A stretch of 64,000 nt of DNA from contig VIIQ02000033.1 of assembly GCA_007449985.2 (NCBI GenBank), positions 496,001 to 560,000 of the forward strand, written 5' to 3'. The position numbers were made by a program, and so were the translations under genes. Under the pieces are notes generated by a model. It did no database searches. It had not been told where the DNA came from and saw only the letters and a list, made by a program, of their open reading frames with translations. Positions 46,304-58,200 of this stretch are shown piece after piece (the first letter of the stretch is position 1; each line of letters begins with the position of its first letter). Origin of the DNA: Desmodesmus armatus (lineage: Eukaryota > Chlorophyta > Chlorophyceae > Sphaeropleales > Scenedesmaceae).

Positions 46304-48565
46304 TCACAGCTGTAACTGCTCATAGGCTGCCGCCGCCTGCTGTGCTACATCAGGGTTGCTGTGACTCAGGTAATGCTGCAGCACTTGGCGCCACACGGGC
46401 TCATCGCCAGGTGCCTGCACCGGCAGCAGCATAACATGGGTGAGGGTCATATTGCGCACGCAGTCGTTTCCAATAAAAAGGGCAAACTATGCATAACTGT
46501 GGGGGAAACAAAGCAAGAAGGAGGAGGAGGCGGACACACAGTCTTCAATCTCCTAACGTCATGAGATCTCCCGCAGTCGCCTCGCATCCATGCAACTCTC
46601 TTCACATGCATGCCCAGCAAAGGCACACCTCAAGAGCCTACCCAGCGGCCGTGTAACCCACCAAAACCTGGGTTGGCCTGTTGTCCAAGATGGGCCGATG
46701 TATGCTCGTACACCCCCAGCCCCAACCTTTGCTGGCATTGCGGTTCCCACATGCTCCCACCTCACCTGACAGCTCCATTTAAGAGACCCAATGTTCCACA
46801 ATGTTTCAGTTATCAATGTAAGGGCGGTCAACTGGGCCAGTTGTGTTAGCCCCAGCATAAGCAGTCCATTGCATGGATCTTGGTCGTGCACCTCCAGTCG
46901 CCTCAGCCCTGTCAGCTGACACACCTCCCCCAACACTGCTGCTGAGTTGCTGCCAGCAGGACCCAGAACCAGCTCGTGCAAGCTGCTGAGCCGCTGCAGT
47001 GGATTCAGCAGCTCTGCTTTGCACCCCAAGCCTGCCATATTCAGCACCTGCAAAACACACACCCATGCATGTTGAACTGGGGAAAAATTTGTGCCTGCAA
47101 CTACCTGTTGACAGCAAATTTGTGCGAAACAGAGAAAGAGACAACCTGACAGACTGCTGCTGGGGCCTGAAGGGGTCAACATTCCTAAATACTCGATGCC
47201 TTCAACTTACCTGCAGCCCAGGGCAACAGCTGACAAGCAGGTTGCCTCCAAGGGCGGCTGCCATCACTCGTAGCTGCGGGTGGGACACATGACTGATGTA
47301 AAGGGCTGTCAAGTGTGGCAGCCTGCCAGCAGGGAACAGGTTCTGCCACACACCTGCTGGTAGGGTGCAGTAGCTGAGGTCCAGATGCTGCAGCGTGCTG
47401 CTGGCTGTCAGTGCCGAGTAGGCTGCTGCTGGAGCTGTTGGCACCTGGCTGTGCAGGACACCCTGTAGGTCCAGGTAGGTCAGCTGCAGCAGGGACTTCA
47501 GATGGAACAGCAGCTGTTCGGCTCCTGCTGTGCTTTGCATCTCCAGCTCAAGATGCCGCAGCTGAGTCATGCCCACCAGGAATCCTGCACACCAACACCG
47601 GGTGCATATGACATAATCACATGTGGCTGAGTGCGGCCCGCATCTGACGGTCAGATACCGTACAGCCTCAGTGACTTGACGTGGCACCTGATGTGTTACT
47701 TCATGGACTGAGGATGAGGGACAAAATCATACGACGGAAAGTATCAACTTCACACGGCCCTTGATACCTCACCTGGCTCAAACTTGCCGCAAAGGCCGTG
47801 CAGGTTGAGGTAGCTTAGTTGGTGCAAGCCTGACAGCAAGCTGGTGGGGATGGTGAACTGCGCCAGGCCAGCAAGCCACAGGTGCTGCAGGCGCGTGAGC
47901 CCCTGCAGCCATGCCAGATCTTGCAGGACGTATGTAGCACCAGAGTCGATACGGAATGGACCGGGTGCCAGCTCAAGGCAAGTCAGCTGCTGCGCTGAGG
48001 TGAGAGCACTGCCGGGGAAGCCTGCATAGTCCCCACGGGCAAGGTCCCAGGGCCAAACAAGGCGGAAGTGCTGCAGGGCAGGCAGCAGCGCCAAAGCTGC
48101 TGCAAGGCCCTGCTCCCCATCTAGCACTGTGCAATAGTCAAGTTGCAGCCTCTTGACAGGCAACCCAGCCCCCAACACACCCAGGGACATGTCCCCTGGC
48201 TGCAGGTGCAGGTGCATCTTGCTAAAGCGCATGCTGGTTAGCCCCTGCAACTTGACGTAGGGCAGCTGCTGCACAGTGGGCACGCGTTGCCGCAGGGCGC
48301 CTAGGCCCTGCTTGCCCTCAATGTTGATGCTGTCAATGTGCTGGCCATGACTGATTAGGTATCTCAGCACGCTGTCTTCCTGTCCCTTAGACAGCACAGC
48401 CCTAAAGCTGCTGGCTGCAACTGCAGCTGCTTGGTGCAGCCTGCTGTGGGCCCGAGCAGCGCTAAACAAGCTGCGAGGGTCGTCTTTGCAGTAGCCCAGC
48501 ACCACAAGCAGGCAAGGGTCTGGAAGCTGCAACAGCCCGAAATCTGGCTGTTGATTGCTGTCCAT
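46304..48565 (-). CDS. F-box-like leucine-rich repeat protein, copy A
   Basis: Exons 48565-47773, 47584-47211, 47047-46766, 46414-46304 (TGA); 1560 nt in frame, 519 residues. The N-terminus (LLQLPDPCLLVVLGYCKDD..SLFSAARAHSRLHQAA) has the shape of an F-box-like motif. About a dozen LRRs follow (LTRLQHLWLAGLAQFTIP, LHQLSYLNLHGLC, LLQLTYLDLQGV, AYSALTASSTLQHLDLSYC, LTGLRRLEVHDQD). The AAYSALTASS...LQHLDLS...LPAGVW pattern is one I associate with expanded LRR families in Scenedesmus-type algae. The C-terminal exon is helical (VWRQVLQHYLSHSNPDVAQQ). The start could be 48571 (MQMDS) or 48565 (MDS); an acceptor-like CATGCAG precedes the second. It is probably a protein-binding adaptor; the substrate is unknown. 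Confidence 0.85.
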
Positions 48566-49524
48566 CTGCATGGGCAACAACAAGGCACGAGGATAGGCGT
48601 TAGTGCATGGTACATTCCCCGTAGTATGTGTCCTTGCAAGGGCTCGACAGTACCGTCTCAGACTAGTCTACTGTCCCTGCTGGGAGGGGAATCTGTTGGT
48701 AGCAGCAGTGCATGCTGTGACCGGCGCATGGGACCGATCCATTTACCTTAGTGCTGATTACCCCCAGTGTGCACGCCTGGCGCAAACGATACAGGACCAC
48801 CAGCGCACGAGCGGGATCACCAAAGCACGGCTTGATAACTCACGTAAGTTCAACTGATTGATTGTACACTGTACAAAAACCAAATGTATATATTAAAAGA
48901 CAGGGGCCTGCAGTGCGGTGCACTGGATAGATGACGTAAACGTTGGACGGGCGATCTGACAGTCTTCTGTACCCCGTGCTGATCTTCTATTCATGTTGAA
49001 GCACACAGGTATCTTCCCAGTATATCGCAGAATTAAACAAGTGCAGCAGCTGTGTGTAGGGGAGGCAGCAAAGCGGCAGGACAAAGGAAGGAATCAGGGG
49101 CTGCGCATGCATGCACTTGAACCACACCTCTCGCTTTCAGTGGCTCAGATACTGCCAGTTGGCATTGGCAATGATATTGGTGTTACATACGACGGGCAAT
49201 GCATTGGAAACAGTGCAGCCGATAGTGTAGCTGGTGTGCGAGCGACTGCTGAAGTCTTGCACATGTGGGCCGTCCGCACCTACACAGCAAACCATTTGGC
49301 ATTTGTCGGCAGTGAGCAAGTGACACAACATTACTCTCTGAGAGACACTTGCAGTGTCCGCTTTGATCTGCTTTGCCGACTGCAACAGCGCACACAGTGC
49401 AGATCAGCAAGGGAAAACTGTGTATTGCTGGCAACAACACAAGCAGGGACTTGGTTCACAAGACTCGTTGACGACTCTGCCCTATGCACTCCTCAACAAC
49501 TGCCGCTGCTTACCGTCTTTACAC
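48566..49524. other. Spacer between LRR paralogues
   Basis: It contains the 5' flank of copy A, similar to 51812-52010 upstream of copy B, and the 3' flank of copy B, similar to about 45360-46303. No separate gene seen. Confidence 0.5.
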
Positions 49525-51805
49525 TCATCCCTGCTCAAGGGCTGCCGCCGCCTGCTGTGCCACTGCAGGGTCGCTGTGGTTGAGGTGATAGCGCAGCACG
49601 TGGCGCACCAAGAGCTCAGGCGCCTGCAACGGCAGCAGCGCAACATCGCTGTGGATGACATAATGACATGATGTGCTGCACACAGTCATCTTGAGAGCCT
49701 CTGGGTGCGTGATGGATGAACGTGTGGTAGACAGAGCAGGAAAAGGGACGCAGACACACACCTGTCATGTCTTGACGCCACACGATCTCTCCCTTTCGCC
49801 ATTGCAGCCATGCAACCAGGCTCCTCACATGCATGCTCTACGGTCCAGCAATGGCACTCGTGGCCCCACCGCACTCCCCATCAGCATACCCAGCGACCGG
49901 TAAACAACCACAACAGGGAGACATGAATCAACCTTCCCGCCGGACTCCAATCTGTGCTGGCGAAGCAAAATTGCACAACAGCTGGATCCCACCTTACATC
50001 TCCACTTGAAACCTTGGAATCTATTGTCGACGTATCCTGTGAATGAGAGGTCTGTCAACTGCGTCAGCTGTGTTAGCCCCAGCATAAGCAGTCCATCGTA
50101 CTGCCTGGGGTCATACAGGTCCAGTCGCCTCAGCCCTGTCAGCTGACACACCGCTTCCAACCCCTCTGCTGAGCTGCCTGCAGGAGGAGTCAGAACCAGC
50201 TCGCGCAAGCTGCTGAACCCCTGCAGTGCATTCAGCAGCTCTGAACTGAACTGCAACCCTGCCAACTGCAACACCTGCAGCATACACACATGGCACACTG
50301 TCAAGCTCGAGAAGCTTTCCGGCCACAGGCTGAAACTGAATAACTGAAAGTGGGAAAGAGACAAACCAGACGGCTGATGGGTGGGTTTGAGAAGGTGGAG
50401 GCAACCCCCAAGCCCTTGGCATACCTGCAGCCCAGGGCAGCATCTGACAAGCTGATCGCCTCTAGGGGCGGCTGCAGGCACCAGTGGCTGCGGGTGGGAT
50501 TCACATTTGATTTGAAAGGCTGTCAGGTGTGGCAGCTGCCTGCCAGCCGGCAACATGTGTTGGCACACATCTGCTGGCAGCCTGAGGCACCTTATGTTGA
50601 GATGCTGCAGAATGCTGCTGGCTGTGAGTGCCGAGTAGGCTGCTGCTGGAGGGTTTGGCTCCTGGCTGTTCGAAGTGTACTTGAGATCCAGGTGGGTCAA
50701 TTGCTGCAGGGGCTGTAGGTGAGACAGCAGCTGTGCGACTCCTGCTGAACCACCAGCTATCCTGAGCGTGGCCAGCTCAAGGTGTTGCAGCTGCGTCATG
50801 CCGTCCAGGCAACCTGCATACAACCACGCGTGTAGATACACGCTTGCATGTCTCTCCTGTGGCTGTGCCGGACCAATACATCAGTCAACTTGTCCTCTGC
50901 TGCGGGGTGCTGAAGTATGCTTGCAGCAGCAACCAGTTTGCGCTTTGCTCAAAAGTGTTTTGAAATTGCCACAATTGACCTGCTTCGTGCAGGGGCCGGA
51001 CCAATTGAGGAGGACCCGGCTCACAACCCTCACCTGGCTCCAACTGGCTCCCTTCAAAGGATCTCCCATGTAGCTTCAGGCGTGTTAGTCGCTGCAAGCC
51101 TGAAAGCATGCTGGCCTCGATGGTGTGGCCCCCCGCACCATCAATGCGCTCAAGCCGCAAGTCCTGCAGCTTTGTCAGCCCCTGCAGGTGCCACAGGCCA
51201 CCGACGCCCTGCACCTCAAAGGATGTCAGTTCAAGGTAGGTCAGCTGCGGAACCGATAAGAGGGCGCTGCTGGGGAAGCCTGCAATTCCCCCGCTGACAG
51301 GGGGCTTCCACGAAAGCCTTAGGTGCTGCAGGTCAGGCAGCAGTGCCAACGCTGCTGCTAGCCCATTCTCATCGTCCAGAAATGTGAAATGTGAAATATC
51401 AATGCGCAGCTGCTTGAGGGGCACCCTGACCCCCAGCACACCCTGGGACCCCCTCCCTGGCTGCAGCTGCAGGCGAAACATGCTGAGCTGCAGGCTAGAC
51501 AGCCTCTGCAGCTTGGTGTGGGGCAGGTGGCGCAGGGTCGGCATGCCCTGCTTGCCTACAAGGGCGATGCTGTCGATGTGCTGGCCATGGTTGGTCAGGT
51601 ATCTCAGCACGCTGTCTACCTGTCCCTGAGACACCTCAGCTCTGATGCTGCTGGCTGTTACTGCAGCTGCCTGGCGCAGCCTGCTGTGGGCCCGAGCAGC
51701 GCTGTACAGGCTACGAGGGTCGTCTTCGAAGTAGCGCAGCACAATCAGCAGGCAGGCGTCTGGGAGCTGCAACAGTCCGGGGTCTGGCTGTTGGTCGCTG
51801 TCCAT
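49525..51805 (-). CDS. F-box-like leucine-rich repeat protein, copy B
   Basis: Exons 51805-51034, 50813-50425, 50274-49993, 49623-49525 (TGA); 1542 nt in frame, 513 residues. Intron positions and phases (1, 0, 0) match copy A, and exon 3 is 282 nt in both. The N-terminus MDSDQQPDPGLLQLPDACLL, then LRRs (LKQLRIDISHFTFLDDENG, LTYLELTSFEV, LQRLTRLKLHGRS, LQQLTHLDLKYTS, LTGLRRLDLYDPRQYDGLL), and the C-terminus APELLVRHVLRYHLNHSDP parallel copy A. The two have clearly diverged in the LRR surface while keeping the framework. It is head-to-head with ATG16 across about 450 bp. Confidence 0.85.
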
Positions 51806-52256
51806 CTGCATGGGCAACACAATACACCAGGATAGGCGGTGATGCATGGTACATCCCCCATGGTGTGTGTCCTCTCCAAGGGCTCAACGTCGATAGTCTA
51901 CTGTCCCTGTTTACTGTTGTACATGCTATGGCCGGTGCATGGGACGGGATCCCCTTACTTGACAGTGCTGATGACCTCCAGTGTGCACGCCTGGCGCAGC
52001 GATACAAGGAGGTGATGGAGCTCGGACAAAAAGTCTTTGGATCAGTCGAAGCAGGGAGGGGACTGACTTGATCAGGGGCTAAAGTTCACGTAGGTTAGCT
52101 AATCATTGCGTGTGAGACCTTAGCTTATGTAGGTTCAACTTCACTGAACAGGGGCATGCAATGCATTGAAAACGTTGGACGGATGATCATCTGTGGCATG
52201 TGCAGGCTGGTTAGTCTCACAATGTAGGGCCACATTTGCACCAGGAATCTGTCACT
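51806..52256. promoter_or_regulatory. Divergent promoter region, LRR copy B / ATG16
   Basis: About 450 bp between start codons. The LRR-proximal half is shared with the upstream flank of copy A; the ATG16-proximal half is unique in the window. No named motif. Confidence 0.45.
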
Positions 52257-55200
52257 ATGCCGGAATTGGGCTGTCCGAGTGGTTTGCAGCAGAAGCTTTG
52301 GCAGCAAGTTCAGCTGCTGCACAGCATCCAAACAGCACCATTTGAGACCATCGTAGCAGACTATACAAGCTGCCTGCAACGCAAGCGCGACCTTGAGGTA
52401 CGTATATCCAATGTCACGCCTCTGCATACAACATGTCCCCTCCTCCACCTCCCCGTCTCCCCTCACACCCACTTGACCAAAGCAGGTGCTGTTGAGCAAC
52501 ACGCAAAGCCTGCATGTTCCCACCTAAGTGTGGTTTCAACTTGCAGCAGAAACATCCTGCATGTGCATACCTTTCTGCCCAGATACATAGCAGTGCACGT
52601 CCCTACCTCTGCTGCACCACCCACAACTCCTGCAAAGCCAGCAGGTCAGCACAAACCCCAGCACGCAGCAGGTCAGCACACAACCAGCAAGCAGCAGGTC
52701 AGCAAAAAGCAGGTCAGCACACACTCAGCAAGTAACAGGTCACCACAAACACAGCAAGCAGCAGGTCAGCACAAACTCAACCAGCAGCAGGTCAACACAA
52801 AGCCCAGCAAGCAGCAGATCAGCACAACCCAGCAAGCAGCGGGTCAGCACTCACATGTATCCTCTATGCCAAACACAACCCAGCAAGCAGCAGGTCAGCA
52901 CACACGTCAGCAAAGCAGCAGATCAGCACGTACCCAGCAAGCAGCAGGTCAGCACGTACCCAGCAAGCTGCAGGTCAGCACACACCCGAGCAAGCAGCAG
53001 GTCAGCACACACCCCAGCAAGCAGCAGGGCAGCACACACATGTTCTTCTATGTTACACACACCCGAGCAAGTCGCAGGTCAGCAACAAACGCCTTCAAGC
53101 AGGTCAGCACACACCCGAGCAGGCAGGAGGTCAGCACAACGACTGTACACGTCTGCCATGCAGGTCCGTGTGGGTGTCCTGGAGCGTGAGAAAGCAGAGC
53201 TTGATGACCGAGTCGGGGCCCTGGAGACGCAGCTGGCATCAACAGACAAGCTCGCAGCACAGGACTTTGCAACCAAAGTGAGACCCCAGCACTTCTGCTG
53301 CAGTGCATGCACCCCTGCCCTCACTTTCACACGGACAGTTTTCACAGCCTGGTGGTCAAGTCTTGCGTGCAGTTGCGTGTTTGCAATTGCAGTTGCAACC
53401 GAGCTGTAAAGCTACCATGAGGTTTATGTGTTCAACTGCATCAACAGTCAAATGTAGTTTGGCACGCTGAGTCTCGGGCTCCCACTTTGGCGTCCCTGAG
53501 GGCGTGCCGGGAGGGCATCCACAACAGCCAACAGCCCCGCCTCACGACCATACCTAGCACTGACGCTCCCAGGGATGTTATGCCTGTGACTTTCACAATG
53601 GCTGAGGCTGGCCTGTGCAAAGCATGTGTGAACCCTTCCGGCCCAACAGAACATGCACATGGTGCATGGTTGATGTGGCGAACACCGCCTAGCAGTGATG
53701 AACTCAGTTGCCACAACCTCCCCAAGATCTTTGACATGTATCTCCCCTGTGCATCACCTGTGTTTTTGCTTGTGCGCAGGCTGAGTCGTACAAGGTGCAG
53801 CTACAGCGGGCCAATAGTGAGATCACAACACTGCTGAGGGACAAAAACAAGGTGAGATACTGGCAGCAGGCACCCACCCAAGCCAGGGTGCGTGCAACTA
53901 CCGTGTGTGGGTGCTGGCGGTGGATGGTTTGGCATAGTGTTCTTTCTTACGGCACGACAAGTTTCTGGGGGCGGCGCTTTGCAGCTGCAGCGATGTTGAT
54001 CTGGTGTTACTTGTGGTTGAGTTGTGTTTTCAAAATAGCCACTGCAGTGATGTTGCAGAAGCAGGAGTGATGCTGCCCCTGGCAGGACTGCACCAGGGAG
54101 ACCATCACAGTTTGGTGCCTGCCAGCCTGCCTCTGGTCACCCAAGCTTGCCTGCCTGCTCACCCGCACGGCTGCCACCCACACAAGGGCCCCACCCCACT
54201 CAATGCCCCCATGCACACTCCCCCCTCATGCCCCACCCCACCGCAGCGCCTCCTGCCTTCAAACGAGACCCCAGCAACTGTCGTTTACTTGTCAACTGTT
54301 CAACATGCACCCGACGGGCTGGCTGGCTGTCTGGCTGGCTCTTCGCACCTTGTCCCAGTGGTGAAGAAGCGAACGAAACTCTTCGTCACCATCAACTGAC
54401 AGTCACATCTGCACTGTCGTGTCCGCTGCCCCTGCCCTGTCACGTCAGACCCTGGAGGAGCTGCTGTCGCTACGGCAAAAGGTGGACACCCTGAAGGGCT
54501 CACATGACGAGGCACAGCAGCAGGCTGACCTGCTCAAGGAGGAGACAGCAGGTGAACACAGCACATTGCAAGGCAGTGCGAAATAGTCCAGTTCACTGCA
54601 GTGCAGTACAGAGGAATGCAATGTGGTCTTGACTCACCGTGTGACAAGCACTAGCGTCATTACTGAGAAGTGGTGGTGCCTAGCAAATCATGAACGCCGC
54701 CCATGCAACAGCAGGGTCTTCAGAGCTGGGTTGGGCTGTTGCATGCTTTACAACTGGACCAGCCATTGGGGCACGGCAGCTGCTGTGTCCCACTGCAGAC
54801 ATGCAGGGTGCTGTACACTGGTGCATCTTGTTGCCTAGCTTCCACTAGCCTTGCCAATGCATTGACGCAACAGCCCCAGTAGGGGTTGCTGCATGTGTTG
54901 AGGAGGAGGGTTTGGGGGGCATGCTGTGCAGTGTTGGCACCATGACTCAATCAGTTTGTTTGCTGTTGCCTGGCTGCTGCTGCTGCTGCAGGTCTGAAGG
55001 CTAGGCTGTCCTCCCTGAGTCAGGCCCTTGACGAGGAGAAGGCTGCTCGCACACTGGCAGCAGCAGAGGCGGAGTCACGGTGAGGGGCAGATACTCTTTT
55101 CAGGGTAGGACTGACCTGGTTTGCGAGCTGCTTTGGCGGTGTGTGGGGTGTGACGGCAGGGCGGGCTTTGTTGCTGCCTGGTTTTGTGTCTCTATGAGCT

Positions 55201-58200
55201 CAACGGGAGGAAATAACAAGCATGCTTGAGCTTTCTCCTGCAGAACTTGGTGTTTGGCCTCAGAACTTGTGAGTGTTTTGGGGGGCAATTCCCAACTGAA
55301 TTGGCCTAGTTTTCAGGGTGCGTATGCACAATTCTTGCCCTGTTGCACTCTCGTCGGCTACTGTCTTTCCAATGCCACAGTGTTGCCGCCAAAGATGCTG
55401 CTGAGCGTGAGGCCGCACGGCTGCGGTCTGACAACCTGGCCCTGGAGGCGTCACTGCGGAAGATGATGGAGAAGGAGGTGAGTGTGTGTGGGGGTGCACT
55501 TCTGCACGGCTGTAGGTATGCCGCACGTGCATGTGCACACACAACAAACCCACAGGCCGCTAACCATGTGCTTTGGCCATTTGGTGGCTACATCAAGGTT
55601 TCATGTACACCCAAGTGTGCACGGTTTCAAAAATGAGGGAGGGAGTACACAGCACAACGCACATGCACTTGACCTGCTGTCCTGTGCTGTGCTAGCTGTT
55701 GTGCATACTGCAAGAAGTTGGATGAATAGAAGCAAGTCATGACGGGGGTCACACATGTGCTGTGCTGTGCTGTGCAGGCGGACCAGCTGCGCAAGATCAG
55801 CGAGATGCACGAGGAGATGATCGCTAACACACAGAGACAGCAGGTGAGAGAAGGAGCTTGAACCCTCACACTTCACCCTGAAATCGAGCCCTAAGTCAAC
55901 CAACCCTCTGAAGCTGGCTTTGGCATCAACAGAGGCAGTGAGTGTGGAGTGCACCATATATGTTGAACATGCAACCTAGGGGCCGTAACGGCAGGTCGGG
56001 GGTCTTGTGGTGAAAGGTCTTCTCTCCACATTGTCCCTTACCCACTCGATCACTCACCCGTGCACTCACTTTTGTACTATCTCCGTCACGCAGTAACCAC
56101 TCACACGCCTACTTTTTCGTACATGTGCGGCATTTGTTCATAATTGCCCTGCCTGCCTGCCTGCGTACCTGCCTGCCTTGTACTTCTCACAGACTGAGGC
56201 AGGCGCTGCCTCCCAGCTGTTTGGCCTCCTCACACGCCGGCGAGGCAGCACCGCCAGCAACACACCCTCCGCTGGCCCCTCAGCAGCAGCCACACCCAGC
56301 AGGCGACGCAGCAGCACGGAGCTGCCAGCAACGGCACTGGGACCCGCAGCAGCAGCAGCAGCAGCAGGGGGCAGCTCTCAGCAGCAGCAGCAGCAGCAGC
56401 AAGGTGGGGATCAGGGTGAGCTGCTGTGGGCGACCCTGAAGGAGCGTATGGGGCTGCCTGAGGGTCATGTGCATGCACCTGAGCGGCAGCTGCCTGCAGC
56501 ACCAATGAAGACTCTGCAGGTGTGTGGGGGGGGGGGGAGTGATGTGGGGGCTAGGGGTGTTCTGATTTAGAGGCAAATAGGTTCGAGGGATGGCCACAAC
56601 GGCAGCTTGACAGAAGATGTTGCGGTTCGTGCAGGGCTTGGGTCAGCCTGCTGTGCACCTGCCGCTGTGACATCAAGTGTGCTCCCCATTGCCATGACCA
56701 ACACCACCTCCACCCAACTCACCCAACCCACCACAACACCCATCTTTCACACCTGTGGACCCCCCCCCTTCGCGCCCACACCTGCATACAGGGGCACCAT
56801 GTTTGTGTGATCAGCCTTTCGTTTGGCGTCCAGGCCTGGCCAGGCCCAAACCTGACACCTGCACTTGGCCGGCACTTGCCCTGCCATGCAGACGCCCTGC
56901 CGCCTGTTACCCGTCTCCTGTTGCTCCCCTGATCCACACCTGCTGCAGCTGATATCACCAGCAACTCCACACCCTGCTGTTGAAAACAACCTCCATACCT
57001 GCTGTCCTCCCTCGTTTATGTGTCCCAACACCAGGGGCACCCTGGTGGTGTGATCAGCCTGGAGTTTGAGCGGCCAGGCCACCTGCTGGCAACATGCGGG
57101 GCGGACAAGACAGTTCAAACCTGGGACCTCAACACCTTTGGTCATGTCACTACCTTTCATGTGAGTGGGGCACAGCTGCCGCTGTTTGTGTGACCTGTGA
57201 GACTGGGGTTTGACAAGCGCCCGGCTTTCAAGAGCCGCTGGCTGGCTGGTGCTGAAACCTGGATGTTTGGATGGACATCCTCGTTTACTGTTTTTTCCTC
57301 ATTGCGCTGTTGCCCCTCACCTTATTCGGACAGCAAGCAGTTTCCACCCACAAAGAAAGCTGAATGCAGTCTGCTGCCTGCTTATGAGTTCTGCACGGTG
57401 TGCCGTTTATCACCCCCCCCCCCCTTCACCACCCACAGGGTCTGATGGGTGCTGCCAACGAGGTTGCCTTCACGTGTGACTCCAGGAGGCTGCTGGGGGC
57501 AGGGGCAGACAAACGCCTGCTGGTCTGGAACACAGCCACAGGACAGGTGAGGCGCAGTTTGAGGGTGTGTGCATCCGCATAGTATGGGTGCCAGGAATTC
57601 CTCCTTGTGAGCCATTTGGAAGCAGAGCAGTTGGTATGAGGGAAGGCAGAGCATGTTTGGGATGCATGTGTCTGTTGCTGCTGCAGGTGGTTCACACCAT
57701 GACTGGACACAGCGATGCAGTCAGCTGTGTTGCATGCAGGGCGAGTACGATGCCAAGGACCTCAAAACACACACAGCATAGCAGAGGACAATGAAGAGCA
57801 GCTGCCGACACCTGTGTCTGTTGTTGCTGCAGGTGGTCCACACCATGACAGGCCACAGTGATGCAGTCAGCTGTGTGGCTGCCAGCCCATTGGCAGAGAC
57901 CATAGCAGTGTCAACGGGGGAAGATAGGTGCATCAAGGTGAGACAGCAGCAGCAGCAGGACAAGCTGCAGCAGGATAACCAGCAGCAGCTGCATGCAGCA
58001 TCTGTCCGGCAGATGTGCTAGGGCTGGCTGGCAGGCTTGATTGGCTGGTTGGGCACCTAGCTTGAATGCCAGCCAACCTTTTCACACATGCTTGTTCTCA
58101 AGCTTGTATGTGTGTGTACCCTGTCTGGGACCTGGAAAAGGGTCTGAGAGTGACAGTGATTGCTGGTTTCAACAAGGGCTTGGGTATCCAGTCTGTTGCT

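Larger units (their letters stand above)
45360..52100. repeat. Tandem duplication of the LRR gene and its flanks
   Basis: Unit 1 is about 45360-48860 and unit 2 about 49050-52100. Besides the coding exons, the upstream flank (GGATAGGCG...GCATGGTACAT...TAGTCTACTGTCCCTG...CAGTGTGCACGCCTGGCGCA) and the downstream flank (ATACTGCCA...GTTACATAC, GCTTACCGTCTTYAC) are shared. Confidence 0.8.
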
